A stretch of DNA of 35,167 nucleotides from an uncultured Verrucomicrobiota bacterium (GTDB lineage: Bacteria > Verrucomicrobiota > Verrucomicrobiia > Limisphaerales > UBA9464): contig CAIWAH010000129.1 in the NCBI GenBank assembly GCA_903910585.1, positions 1 to 35,167 of the forward strand. The letters are read 5' to 3'. Below the pieces are notes generated by a model. The model was not told where the DNA came from and made no database searches. It was given only the letters and a program-made list of their open reading frames with translations. Each line of letters opens with the position of its first letter. Positions within the stretch are counted from its first letter, which is position 1. Shown here piece after piece: positions 24,613 to 34,300 of this stretch. The translations under genes and the position numbers were made by a program.

Positions 24613-25373
24613 GGGCCGGCAGCCGGCGGGGCCGGCGGGACGACCGGTGGCGTCTCCGCGGTGGCGATGCGGATGAAGACGTCCTCCAGGCTGGCATCGC
24701 CCTCCTGCGCGAACTGCGCGTGGATGTCCGCGACCGTTCCGTAGGCCGCCTTCACGCCGCGCTTCACGATCAGCACATGGCTGCACAGTTCCTCCAGCAG
24801 ATGCAGCAGATGCGAACTGATCACGATGGCGGCGCCCTCGCGGCCGAGGCGGCGGATGGTGTCCTTCATGCGCCGGATCGCGAGCGGATCGAGTCCGGTC
24901 AGCGGTTCGTCGAACAGGATGGCCTTGGGCGAATGCAGCAGGCCGCAGGCAATCTGCACCTTCTGCTTCATGCCGCGCGAAAGTTCGGCGGGCAATTGGT
25001 CGGCCTTGTCGGACAGTTCCAGCTCGGCCAGCAGTCCCGGTATCCGTGCCGGCGCCTCGGCCACCTGGTAAAGGCGGGCGGTGAATTCAAGGTGCTGGCG
25101 CACCGTGAGGTAGTCGAAGAGCCGCGGTTCGTCGGAGAAGAACGCCAGCTCCTGCTTGGCGGCCACGGGATCGCGCGCGAGGTCGTGACCCGCGAGGCGG
25201 ACGGCGCCATGCGTGGCCGGAATGATGCCCGCGAGACAGCGCAGCGTGGTGGTCTTGCCCGCGCCATTGGGACCGACCAGACCAAGCAGCTCGCCCGGGC
25301 GCACCGTGAACGACAGGTCCGTCACCGCGGCGAACTCGCCGTAGAGTTTGGACAGGTGCTCGACCTCGATCAT
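24609..25373 (-). CDS. ABC transporter ATP-binding protein, EcsA-like
   Basis: The 254-residue protein has all nucleotide-binding motifs: Walker A GPNGAGKTT (34-42), signature LSRGMKQK (131-138), Walker B AILFDEP (151-157), D-loop GLDP and the switch His in VISSHLLHLLEE. In the Q-loop region the sequence reads FFSDEPRLFDYLTVRQHLEF, with Glu where most ABC ATPases have Gln; the EcsA-type ATPases that I recall show the same change. The C-terminus adds a Pro/Ala tail (ETPPVVPPAPPAAGP). It energises the permease encoded by the next gene, with which it overlaps by four bases. The start has no Shine-Dalgarno sequence and follows a 458-base stretch without genes. Confidence 0.92.
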   Translation of the reverse strand: MIEVEHLSKLYGEFAAVTDLSFTVRPGELLGLVGPNGAGKTTTLRCLAGIIPATHGAVRLAGHDLARDPVAAKQELAFFSDEPRLFDYLTVRQHLEFTARLYQVAEAPARIPGLLAELELSDKADQLPAELSRGMKQKVQIACGLLHSPKAILFDEPLTGLDPLAIRRMKDTIRRLGREGAAIVISSHLLHLLEELCSHVLIVKRGVKAAYGTVADIHAQFAQEGDASLEDVFIRIATAETPPVVPPAPPAAGP

Positions 25374-25476
25374 GGATGCAGGAGCGTCCGGCCGCGGACA
25401 GGCCGCTGGAAAGCGGAAAAGCGGACCGGGGCTTCGCCGGGGCGCATCCGGACATCGTGTGCGCGCGGGCGGGCAG

Positions 25477-25745
25477 CAAAGTGCTGCCGGTATCTTACCG
25501 GCAGACCCCGTGAATCGACGCCGACGACTTCCGGTGAATGCCCGTTGCGGGCTTCAGCTCTGGCCGGAGGCCAAGGCACCGCGGGTGGGCTTTCGCCCAG
25601 AAGCCTTCGGCCCGCTCCGCCAGCCGGGTTCAATTCGCAGCCCTCCCACACCGCCGCTGCCGGTTGGAAACCGGCAGCACTTTCAGGCGGCCCAGGGCGG
25701 ACGCACACGGTGCCAGGATGTGCCCGTTTCGCCGGCAGGATGCCG
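25477..25745. repeat. Cluster of short perfect hairpins bounded by an inverted pair of GTGCTGCCGGT repeats
   Basis: The 458 bases between the ABC ATPase and the second sigma gene hold no gene. Two 28-bp copies in inverted orientation (25477-25504 and 25657-25684) match at 24 of 28 positions. Each folds into a 9-bp stem: CTGCCGGTA-TCT-TACCGGCAG and CTGCCGGTT-GGA-AACCGGCAG. The A-T to T-A change in the stem is compensatory. Between and after them are more perfect small hairpins: GCCCG-TTG-CGGGC (25540-25552), TGGCC-GGA-GGCCA (25561-25573), TGGGC-TTTC-GCCCA (25586-25599) and CGGCA-GGA-TGCCG (25733-25745). Three of the loops are GGA. The pattern resembles REP/BIME-type palindromic repeats. None is followed by a clear T-tract. 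Just before the sigma start, GGACG-GGGTG-CGTCC (25803-25817) forms another small stem. Confidence 0.7.
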
Positions 25746-25831
25746 ACGGCACCTTTCGCGCTCGCCCGCCGGAAGTTTGAAAACTGCCATAGACAAAAGC
25801 ACGGACGGGGTGCGTCCCTGTCCAAGACCTC

Positions 25832-26341
25832 ATGTCCTTTCCCGAGCTGGAACGCCTGTATGACGCGCACGCCGATGCGCTCTTCGCGTTTTTGCTCAAC
25901 CTGACCCGGGCGGAGCCCGAGGCCCGCGATGCCCTACAGGAGCTGTTCTGCCGTCTCGCCGCCAAACCCGGGGCGCTCGCCGGTGTGCGCGACGAACGCG
26001 GCTTTCTCCTCCGGCTCGCGCACAACCAGGCCATCGATCTCCTGCGCCGTCGCGATTCCCGGTCCCGGGCGCACGATGCCCTGGCGGCCGAATCCGCGGA
26101 CCTGTTCGCCCATTCCGCCGATCCGGACGAGGCCGCCTTCCGGCGCGAACTGACGGAGGCGCTCGGCGAACTTCCCGCCGACCAGCGGGCCGTGGTGCAT
26201 CTCAAGCTCTGGGAAGGCCTCACGTTCGACCGCATCGCCGCGGTGCTCGACGTGCCGTTGAACACCGCGGCCAGCCGCTATCGCTACGGATTAGACAAAA
26301 TGCGCTCCCGTCTGCGTCCCCTTTACGACGAGATTCGCTGA
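25832..26341 (+). CDS. ECF sigma factor
   Basis: The 169-residue protein is a compact ECF sigma factor. Region 2 (about 5-75) reads LERLYDAHADALFAFLLNLT, EARDALQELFCRLAAKPGAL and ERGFLLRLAHNQAIDLLRRR. Region 4 (about 108-162) reads ALGELPADQRAVVHLKLWEG, TFDRIAAVLDVPLNTAASRY, with a helix-turn-helix. It is clearly different from the SigK-like protein at 10102-10743. It is followed after 15 bases by a probable anti-sigma gene and then a membrane protein gene on the same strand, an arrangement usual for membrane-tethered sigma systems. No known promoter motif for self-activation was recognised; a short symmetrical AGTTTGAAAACT lies at 25774-25785, about 50 bases upstream. Confidence 0.9.
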   Translation: MSFPELERLYDAHADALFAFLLNLTRAEPEARDALQELFCRLAAKPGALAGVRDERGFLLRLAHNQAIDLLRRRDSRSRAHDALAAESADLFAHSADPDEAAFRRELTEALGELPADQRAVVHLKLWEGLTFDRIAAVLDVPLNTAASRYRYGLDKMRSRLRPLYDEIR

Positions 26342-26356
26342 AACCAAGGCGCTGCC

Positions 26357-26929
26357 ATGAATGCCCGTGAACCGCTCCCGCCCGATGACGATGCCCGCGA
26401 CGAATTCGCCGCGCTGCTGGCGTCGCGTCCGCTGCGCCGGGCGCCGGCCGACTTGCGGGACCAGGTGCTGGCCCGGGCGGCAACGGCGGAATCCGTGGGC
26501 GGTTTGCCCCGCAACCCGCAGCGCGGGGAAACGCGGACCGCACCGCCCAACCACAGCGCCACGGATCATCCCGCCCACACTGCCGTGGGCTGGCTGGACC
26601 GGCTGTGGCTTCGTTTCCCGCTCGCGACGGGCGCTCTGGCGACCTGTTTGCTGGTGGTCTGGTGCAGTGCCTCCGCCGACCGCTGGCTGAACGGCACTCC
26701 GGCCACGGCGGCGGTGAGTGTCTCCGCCGAACAGATCGCTGCTGCGCGCACCCAACGGACCGAGCTGTTCCAACTGGCGGGCATGGATGAACCACCTTCC
26801 GAAGCCCGCCCGCAAACTCTCAAGCCCGCACCCGCCGCCCTGCCGAACCGACCCCGCGGTGACCGCCGTCGGGATGACGACGACCGCTTTGGTCGGGTGG
26901 ACTGGGCCCCGTCATTTTTGACCGTCTGA
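26357..26929 (+). CDS. Probable anti-sigma factor, single membrane helix
   Basis: The 190-residue protein has a hydrophilic N-terminal part of about 85 residues (DEFAALLASRPLRRAPADLR), one hydrophobic helix (LATGALATCLLVVWCSA, about residues 90-106), and a short C-terminal region that is proline- and arginine-rich (PRGDRRRDDDDRFGRVDW). This topology, the small size and the position 15 bases after an ECF sigma gene suggest an anti-sigma factor, but the sequence has no zinc-binding HXXXCXXC motif and no RskA pattern. AAGG lies seven bases before the ATG. The function is therefore inferred from context; a membrane-bound regulator of another kind is possible. Confidence 0.65.
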   Translation: MNAREPLPPDDDARDEFAALLASRPLRRAPADLRDQVLARAATAESVGGLPRNPQRGETRTAPPNHSATDHPAHTAVGWLDRLWLRFPLATGALATCLLVVWCSASADRWLNGTPATAAVSVSAEQIAAARTQRTELFQLAGMDEPPSEARPQTLKPAPAALPNRPRGDRRRDDDDRFGRVDWAPSFLTV

Positions 26930-26959
26930 AACGTCTCTCCACCTCCGATTCCTGCTCCC

Positions 26960-28837
26960 ATGACACCGACTGGCTTCTACTGCTGGCTCTACGACCAACC
27001 GCTGATGTGGCTGGGCATCTCCCGGTTGCGCCCGCGACCGGAACAGAACTTTCCCCTTGGGCTCGTCTTCGCGTTCCCCGTGCTAACCGCCCTGTGGATC
27101 ACGGTGATGATGCCAGCAGGTTCAGGTCCGTTGATCCGGCTCGCCGGCGCAGCGGGCATGGTTTTGTATGTCCTTGGGGTGTTTCTCCTGAGCTGCCTCA
27201 CGGTCCACGTCGCCTTCGCCGCGCTCGCGTGGAACCAGCGGGCGGCGCGCGTCCGGTCCGGCACATTTCCGGCATCGCCAACCGCCCCCGCGAGGTCGCT
27301 CCGTTGGACCCTTGGGCCCATCTACCTGCTCCTCATCAGCCTGGTGACGCCGGGGGCAATGCTGCTCGGGATTGAAAACGTCCGGGGTGCGCTGGCGTGG
27401 CGGGAAGCGCGCGCCGCGCTGGTGGCCAAGGGAGAACGGCTGACGTTCCGCGAACTGCTGCCGACCCCGGTGCCGGCAGACCAGAATTTCGCTTCTCTGC
27501 CGCTGTTCGCCAACCTGTTCGACTACACCCATCCCGAACGGGCCCCGTTGATCTGGGGGGATACCAACGCCCAAAAACGGCTCTGGGTGCTGAATCTGCC
27601 GGATCAGCATCTGCCCAACCGCAAGTCCGGGAGCGGTCCCATTGCCCTGACGGACTGGGCCGTGGCCTTCCGCACCGGCATTTCCAACCGCCTCGCGAAA
27701 ACGGGCAAGCCGGACCCGGATGCCCAGTGGCAACCCGCCTACGTCGCGGCTCCCTCCAATGCCTCGCCCGGACGGGTCGTGCTCACGGCGCTGAGCGTCG
27801 CCGATCCGGTGATGAAGGAGATCTGCGAATTCAGCGAACGGCCCCACGCGCAGTTTCCCGTTCACTGGGAGGAAAACTTCAACGCCCTGCTGCCGCATCT
27901 CGCCGCCGGCAAAGGGATCAGCCGTCACCTCGCGCTGCGGGTGGAGGCGCGCCTGGCCGAGGGCGACGTGACCGGAGCATTCACCGACCAACTATGCGGC
28001 ATCCGGGTGGCAGGAATCTTCCGGGAAGAACCGCTGCTGATCTCCCAGCTTGTGCGCATTGCCCAAGGGGCCATTGCCGGAACCTCCCTCTGGCCGGGCA
28101 TCCGGCAGCATCAGTGGACCGACGCACAGTTGGCCGAGTTCCAACGCCGGCTGGTGCCGGGCGATTACCTCAAAAACATGGCCTGGGCCCTCGAAGGCGA
28201 ACGGGCCGGCGCGATTGCCATGCTGGATCGGATGGTCGCCACCGGATATCCCAATCCTTTGGAGCTGGGCTCGCCCGAGTCGTTCGGCAACGAAGCCCCG
28301 GCCTCCGTCACGCGGTTTCTTTTTCCCCGCGGTTGGATTCGCCAGAACGAGACCCGCATCGCGCAGTTTCATCAGCGCATGATCGAGTTTGCCCGCGGTC
28401 TCGCCACCAACCACCCCCCGACCGGCTGGAGCTCTGCCTTGCGAACGTTCCGCTCCCAATCCGACGCCTCCTTCACGGAAGCCCGCAGCCCGCACAACCT
28501 GCTCTACCAAATGCTGGCTCCGGCCCTCGACAAGGCCATCAGCAAGGCGGTCCGGGCGGAACAGGCCGCGCAGTCCGCCGTCACCGCCTGCGCGTTGGAG
28601 CGGTATTGGAAGAAGCACGGTGCCTATCCGGAATCCCTGAACGCGCTGGTTCCCGAATTCGCCCCGGAAGTCCCCCGCGACCTGATGGATGGCCAGCCGC
28701 TGCGTTACCGGCGGACGGCGGACGGATTGTTCCAGCTTTGGTCCGTGGGCCTCGACGGCGCCGACAACGGCGGCGTGGCCAAGGCCAAGGATGCCGGCGC
28801 GGAGGAACTGGGCCTCGATTGGGTCTGGCCCTATTGA
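26960..28837 (+). CDS. Membrane protein with pseudopilin-like C-terminal domain, unknown function
   Basis: I do not recognise this 625-residue protein as a named family. It has about three or four membrane helices in the first 140 residues (VFAFPVLTALWITVM, AAGMVLYVLGVFLLSCL, LGPIYLLLISLVTPGAML), then a large soluble, mostly helical region. The last 115 residues look like the periplasmic part of a type II secretion pseudopilin (GspG-like): QSAVTACALERYWKKHGAYP, ESLNALVPEFAPEVPRDLMD, GQPLRYRRTADGLFQLWSVG, DGADNGG. There is no prepilin cleavage motif. It follows the anti-sigma gene by 30 bases and is probably in the same operon, so it may be a sensor or effector of that system. Its stop lies three bases from the stop of the convergent ceramidase-like gene. 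Confidence 0.7.
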   Translation: MTPTGFYCWLYDQPLMWLGISRLRPRPEQNFPLGLVFAFPVLTALWITVMMPAGSGPLIRLAGAAGMVLYVLGVFLLSCLTVHVAFAALAWNQRAARVRSGTFPASPTAPARSLRWTLGPIYLLLISLVTPGAMLLGIENVRGALAWREARAALVAKGERLTFRELLPTPVPADQNFASLPLFANLFDYTHPERAPLIWGDTNAQKRLWVLNLPDQHLPNRKSGSGPIALTDWAVAFRTGISNRLAKTGKPDPDAQWQPAYVAAPSNASPGRVVLTALSVADPVMKEICEFSERPHAQFPVHWEENFNALLPHLAAGKGISRHLALRVEARLAEGDVTGAFTDQLCGIRVAGIFREEPLLISQLVRIAQGAIAGTSLWPGIRQHQWTDAQLAEFQRRLVPGDYLKNMAWALEGERAGAIAMLDRMVATGYPNPLELGSPESFGNEAPASVTRFLFPRGWIRQNETRIAQFHQRMIEFARGLATNHPPTGWSSALRTFRSQSDASFTEARSPHNLLYQMLAPALDKAISKAVRAEQAAQSAVTACALERYWKKHGAYPESLNALVPEFAPEVPRDLMDGQPLRYRRTADGLFQLWSVGLDGADNGGVAKAKDAGAEELGLDWVWPY

Positions 28838-28840
28838 ACC

Positions 28841-30181
28841 TCACTTCGCCGGGGTCGCCACGCGGGTCACTTCCCGCACCACGGTGGGTCCGGCGGTTTC
28901 GCCATAGAAGCTCATGCTCGCCTCGTAGCCGCCGCGCCGATACTCCTCGGGCGCCAGCAGGTAGCTCACCCATTCGTTGGCCAGTCCGCCAATGGCGACG
29001 TGTTTGGCGCCGGTCAGCCGCTGCACTTCGGACTTCAGTTCCAGGCCCAGCCCGGCGGCGAGTTCGCCGGGCACGCCCGCGATCGCCAGGTCACCGAGCT
29101 GCACGGTCGTGGTGACCGTCTCGGGCGGACACACCGTTTCGAGCAGAACGCCGATGTTGTCGTCCGTGAGCCCGTATTCCGCGCCGCCGGTCCGCTTGAA
29201 GTCCGCGTGGGCGACGCGCGGAGGCAGGGCAAACTTGCCCGATTGCCAGGCCAGCGCCGGATTGGGTTGCGGCCGCAGGTCAAGCCACACCCGCCACGCC
29301 TCGAGCGCCAGGTCGCGACCGTAAACTTCCGCCTGCTCCCACGCCGAACCGCCGTTCGGACGCGGCGTCGGCGACTGGTCACCCTCAGCGCCGTTGAAAT
29401 ACAGCACCGTCACGTCGCGACCGACCAGCGCCTCCAGCGTGCGCTGCAGGTTTCCCGGCCAGTCGCCGGAAAAGTCCATGTGACGGGGATCGAGGAAGGT
29501 GGGATGCGCAGTCCAGTTCACAAGGACTGCCAGCGGCTGGCCGGCGGCGGAATCAACCCGGGTCAGGGTCAGGTCCGGATCGGCCACGCCCTGGGCCGAA
29601 CGCCGGTTGCGGTTCCAGCCCGGCAACGCCTTCACGCCCGTCGCCACCGTGACCGCCTGCGTCTGCCGGCCGGCGGCGCGGATCACCTCGGCCAGCTTCC
29701 CAACCAGAAAGGCGCGGGCTTCCGGATGATAGATACCCAGTGGCGCCAGCCTGAAGGTGTTCTTCGGATTCAGCGCCATCAGGTCAAAACTCGTGTGGCT
29801 GTGGCTCGCCAGCAGCAGGATGTCCTCGGTTCGCCAGCCTTCGCCGGCCAGGTCCTGCGCCACCGCGTCGCGAAGCCCCGGCGGGAAAGCCAGCACGTCG
29901 GCCGTCACGATGACCCGGCGCTGGGTTTCGTCCTGGAGGATCAACGCCTTGGCCCAGATGCGGTCATGGACCCCCGTCGCAGGCCGGCTCATCCGCTCGC
30001 CGTAACCGCCCAGCGCCGCCTTCATCGTCAGCGGCGGGGTCAGGTCCACACGCGCCACGCCGGACTTCAATTCGGCGGCCCCGCCCGCAAACGGACCGGC
30101 CAGCCAGGCCAGCAGCAGCCAACGGCACGGCCAGTTCCGGAACCCGGAAATCCCGCGTTGATGGGGACCGATGGCGGCCAT
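28841..30181 (-). CDS. Secreted neutral/alkaline ceramidase-like hydrolase
   Basis: The 446-residue protein has a signal peptide with the hydrophobic core WLLLAWLAGPFAGGAA and then the ceramidase N-terminal domain: SGVARVDLTPPLTMKAALGG, GVHDRIWAKALIL, LLLASHSHTSFDLMALN with the metal-ligand histidines, LVNWTAHPTFLDPRHMDFSG, YFNGAEGDQSP and AGVPGELAAGLGLELKSEVQ. It differs from the membrane-anchored homologue at 1872-3452 in length, anchor and loops, so the two are not a recent duplication. The substrate is unknown; ceramide-like or other amide lipids are the family expectation. The ATG at 30181 is preferred over an upstream TTG at 30187. The 241 bases to the divergent prepilin-like gene should hold both promoters, but no box was convincing. 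Confidence 0.82.
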   Translation of the reverse strand: MAAIGPHQRGISGFRNWPCRWLLLAWLAGPFAGGAAELKSGVARVDLTPPLTMKAALGGYGERMSRPATGVHDRIWAKALILQDETQRRVIVTADVLAFPPGLRDAVAQDLAGEGWRTEDILLLASHSHTSFDLMALNPKNTFRLAPLGIYHPEARAFLVGKLAEVIRAAGRQTQAVTVATGVKALPGWNRNRRSAQGVADPDLTLTRVDSAAGQPLAVLVNWTAHPTFLDPRHMDFSGDWPGNLQRTLEALVGRDVTVLYFNGAEGDQSPTPRPNGGSAWEQAEVYGRDLALEAWRVWLDLRPQPNPALAWQSGKFALPPRVAHADFKRTGGAEYGLTDDNIGVLLETVCPPETVTTTVQLGDLAIAGVPGELAAGLGLELKSEVQRLTGAKHVAIGGLANEWVSYLLAPEEYRRGGYEASMSFYGETAGPTVVREVTRVATPAK

Positions 30182-30422
30182 GGGCAAGCGTTAGCGTTCA
30201 CGTTTAACCGAAGCGACAACAATATGCCCAGACCCGGGGAAATGACCGGACTGAATCGAATTCGGACCACTCCGGCGCTGGCCTGCGACTTGCATCCCGC
30301 GCGACACCATGTCGCCAAAATCCGCCTCGGAATTGTCAACAAGCCCCGCTTGCCTCGTTACCTCACCCGGTTACGGTGCCGACGCTCGTCTGGCGTTCCA
30401 CCCGGCCGCAGCGCCCGCCCGC

Positions 30423-31304
30423 ATGCAGGAGAAACCCTTCGTTCCACACCCCCGAGGACTTCGGGCGTTCACCCTCATCGAACTGCTCGTCGTCATCGCC
30501 ATCATCGCCATCCTGGCCGGCATGCTCCTGCCGGCGCTGTCCAAGGCGAAGTCCAAGGCCCAGTCGGTGCAGTGCATGAACAATCTCCGCCAGTGGGGCC
30601 TCGCGCTGCATGTCTATTCGTCCGAGAACAACGACGGCATGCCCCGCGACGGCACGGATGACGGCGGCCAATACGGCGCCTTCACCGGCAAGACGACCGG
30701 CGCCGGCAGCCCGAATGATCCGTCCGCGTGGTTCAACCTGCTGCCGCCGAATGCCGGCGAACGGCCCCTCTCCAATTACTGGGCCGACGCCCAGGGCAAG
30801 GTGGCCAAGGACTTCCTTCCGTTCCCCGGTGGCAAGGGCAAGTTCTGGCACTGCAATTCCGCCAAGATCAAGGACGCGGAAATCCCCGCCATGCCGGCCC
30901 GCGGCAGCTTCGGGTTCTTCAGCTACGTGATGAACATTGACCTGAAGCTCCGGACGTCGATCCGCAACGGCGTGGCCGGCAATGACTACGCCTATCCCGG
31001 CATGCCCCGCCTCGGCGGCATCCCGGTGCCGTCATCCACCATCATGCTGATTGACGGCGTGTTCAACCCGGTGACCGAGGCCTACGGCGATCCGTCCCCG
31101 TCCATCGGCGCCATGCCGGCCGCCCGCCACAACCGCTTTGCCGCGCGTCACGGCGGACCCGGCGCCGGGGGCGGGGGCAACATCATGTTCGTGGACGGCC
31201 ACGCGGCGTTCTTCAAACGCAGCGCCGTCACCAACGGCGGCACCGGTCGCGAGGAAAAGTTCTCGGCCGACCTGATCTGGAATCCGAACCGCGACATCAA
31301 CTGA
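30423..31304 (+). CDS. Prepilin-like protein with a glycine-expanded H-X-DG box
   Basis: The 293-residue protein has a 15-residue leader, then [20 protein letters not shown], with Ala15 before the expected cleavage site and the Glu at mature position 5. The segment [20 protein letters not shown] is typical of the PVC H-X9-DG prepilin-like family. Near the C-terminus the His-to-DG spacing is 14 residues rather than nine because of a run of glycines ([19 protein letters not shown]). ATG at 30423 is chosen; the frame reaches 30309 with no conserved sequence, and no Shine-Dalgarno sequence is present. An intrinsic terminator follows the stop. Function as a surface or pseudopilus component is inferred from family only. 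Confidence 0.85.
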   Translation: MQEKPFVPHPRGLRAFTLIELLVVIAIIAILAGMLLPALSKAKSKAQSVQCMNNLRQWGLALHVYSSENNDGMPRDGTDDGGQYGAFTGKTTGAGSPNDPSAWFNLLPPNAGERPLSNYWADAQGKVAKDFLPFPGGKGKFWHCNSAKIKDAEIPAMPARGSFGFFSYVMNIDLKLRTSIRNGVAGNDYAYPGMPRLGGIPVPSSTIMLIDGVFNPVTEAYGDPSPSIGAMPAARHNRFAARHGGPGAGGGGNIMFVDGHAAFFKRSAVTNGGTGREEKFSADLIWNPNRDIN

Positions 31305-31319
31305 TCCCTCACCGAATCT

Positions 31320-31345
31320 CCGCCGCCCTCACCGGCGGCGGTTTT
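31320..31345 (+). terminator. Intrinsic terminator after the prepilin-like gene
   Basis: A perfect 8-bp GC stem CCGCCGCC-CTCACC-GGCGGCGG is followed at once by TTTT. It lies 15 bases after the stop codon at 31304 and 41 bases before the next start, separating the two plus-strand genes transcriptionally. Confidence 0.8.
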
Positions 31346-31386
31346 GCTTCTCCCCCACACTGTTGAACCTGATAGCGACACCAAGG

Positions 31387-34300
31387 ATGAAACCCCAAGT
31401 AACCGCATTGCTGGCGACCCTGCTGCTGGGCTGGGCCGCCGCCGCCGATGTCATCGCCCAGTGGAACTTCAACAACACCGCCGCCCAGACCACACCCAGT
31501 GCCGGGGCCGGCACGCTGGGACCGGTCGGCGGCATCACCGTCTCCGCCGCCGCCAGTGGCGTGGGTTCCTCCGACCCCGAGAGTGCTGCTGGTGCCCGCA
31601 ATGCCTACCAGACCACCGGCTATCCGGCCGCCAGCGTTGGCGACCGCACCGCCGGCATCGAGGTGGCTGCCAGCACCGTCGGCTACCAAAACGTGAAGTT
31701 CAGCTTCGACTACCGGGGTTCCAATACCTCCAGCCGCAAGCTGGCTGTGTTGTATTCATTGGATGGCGTGAACTTCCTTGAAGGCGCCGTGGTGGAGATT
31801 CTCGCAGGCAGCGTCTTCACCAACGGCATCACCGTGGACCTCGGAGCCATCGCTGCGGCGAATGACAACCCGAGCTTCAAAGTGCGGATCGTCTCGACGT
31901 TCAATGATGGCGTTTCCTACGCCGCGATCTCCGGCAACTACGGCACCGCCGGCACCGCGCGGTTCGACATGGTCACCGTCACCGGCGATCCGCTGGGCGG
32001 CGAACCCAAGGCGCCCAGCATCTTCACCCAGCCTTCGAGCCGCACCAACGTCGTGGGCTCTACCGCCAGCTTCTCCGTCGTCGTGAGCGGCACCGCGCCG
32101 CTGACGTTCGTGTGGGAAAAGGACAACGGCGGCACCTGGCAGGCCGTCGAAGGCGGCTCGGCCGCGACCCTCTCGCTGGCCAACGTCCAGTTCGCTAATG
32201 CCGGCACCTATCGGGTGCGCATCAGCAACGCCCAGGGTGAAGCCACCAGCGAACCCGTGACGCTCACCGTGCAGGAGGATCCGGCAAACGTGGTGACTCC
32301 GATCGCCCAGCTCCGCGCCAAAGTGGACCCCACGACCCTCGTGCCTACGGACACCACCACGCTCTACAAGGCCGAGGGCATCGTCATCACCCACATCAAC
32401 ATCACGACCGCCGGCAACCACTTCTTCTACATCCAGGACGATACCGCGGCGATCGGTGTGTTCGTTTCGGGGGCCAGCGGCGAAGTGCCTCCCGCTGGCG
32501 CCAAGGTGCGGGTCACCGGCCCGCTCGCCCACTTCAACGGCCTGCTGGAACTCGGCCTCGCCGGCTCGAATGCTTCCCACAAGGTCGAGGTGCTTTCCAC
32601 CGGCAACCCGTTGCCGACGCCCCTGCCGCTGAACTTCGCGTGGCCAACCGGCCTTTCCACCGCGGACGATCCCAACGTGCTCGACGCCGAGGCGAACGAG
32701 GCCCGGCTCGTCATCGCGAGCAACGTGCTCATTGACCAGAGCACAGGCGCGACCTTCACCAGCGGCTCCAACGTCACGATTACCGACGCCAACGATCCGT
32801 CGAGGACCTTCACGCTGCGCGTGGACTCCCGCGTGATTGACATCATCGGCCAGCAGAAACCGACCGGCCCGGCGACCATCGTGGGTGTGCTCGGGCAGTT
32901 CGATGGCGCCGATCCCCGCGCCGGCGGCTACCAGCTGATCCCGACCCGCTACGCGGACATCGAGAGCGCCTTCAAGGCGGCCACCATCCGCTTCACCAAC
33001 ACGCTCTCGAACCTCATCCGGCCCGGCGATGCGGTCACCAACACCTACTCCGAACACGCGCTGCGGCCGGGCGAATCCATCGCCATCGGCTTCGAGATCA
33101 CCGATCCCGAGGGCCGTTCCGTCACGGTCACGCATGGCAACGAGGCGCCGGCCGATTCCGAATGGAGCTTCACCACGCTCAGCGGCACGCAGGTCAACGG
33201 CACCTTCCGCTGCACCGCCGCGGCCGCCGACGCGGGCAAGGCCTTCAACGTGACCGTGACCGCCGACAACGGTTCCACCAGCTTCACCCAGACCATCCGC
33301 CTCTACGTGCCGACGCCGGCCGAACAGCAGGTGGTCATCACCGAGTTCTACGCCAACGCGGCCTCGACCAATAGCGTGCCGTGGTTCAATCCGCTGAACC
33401 GCTCCGAGCTGCTCCCCGGCGGCACCGATGCCAGCCCGGCCAACCGCGACGAATTCGTCGAGCTCGTGAACCTCTCCGGCGAATCGCTCGATTTCACCGG
33501 CTGGATGATTTCCGACGCGCTCCTGCGCCGGGCCTACATCTATCCCGGCACGCCCGGCACGCTGGTGGCGCCGTCCAACTCCATCGTCGTCTATGGCGGT
33601 CCGGCCTTCGGCTACACGCCGCAGATTTCCGTGCCCGCCATCGCGGCGGAAGTCGGCCCGGGCGACGCCTTCAGCACCGCCGGCCTGGCGCTGAACGACG
33701 GTGGCGACACGATCATCCTCCGCAATGCGCAGTCGAACATCGTCTCGCGGATCGTCTATGCGCAGGCGCAGGTCAGCACCAATGGCTCGCTCGTGCGCTT
33801 CCCGACCGACCGCGACGGCTTCGTCGCCCACAGCGGCACCGGCGAGCGCTATTGGTCGCCCGGCACGCAGGCCAACGGCAATGCCTGGACCGTCAACCAG
33901 CCCAATGCCGACGTGCCCCCGGCCACCACGACCCAGCCGGTCAGCGTCACCGTTCCCGCGGGCACTCCGGCCACCTTCAGCGTGATCGCGAGCGGCGTGC
34001 CGGCCCCGACCTATCGCTGGATGCGCGGTGGCGTCGTCCTGCTCGGCGAAACCGCCGCCAGCTACACCTTCCCGAATCCGCAGCTCGCCGATGACGGCGC
34101 CCTCTTCCAGGTCATCGTGGAGAACCGGGCCGGTTCGATCACCAGTCCGCCGGTCACGCTGACCGTCACCACGCCGCCGCCGGAGATCATCAAGACCAAT
34201 CTCGCCTATCTCCGCTCCCAGGTGGACCCCGTGAACCTCCGTCCGGCCAACACGACCCAGCTCTACGAGGTCGAGGCCATCGTGAACACCCACGTCAACC

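Noticed and set aside
25624..25642. T-arm-like GGGTTCAATTCGC, possible tRNA
   Set aside because: No matching acceptor, D or anticodon arm could be built around it; it lies in the hairpin repeat cluster.
25348..25863. Overlapping plus and minus open frames in the hairpin region
   Set aside because: Both run through inverted repeats and into neighbouring genes, lack starts with any signal, and have no domain pattern.
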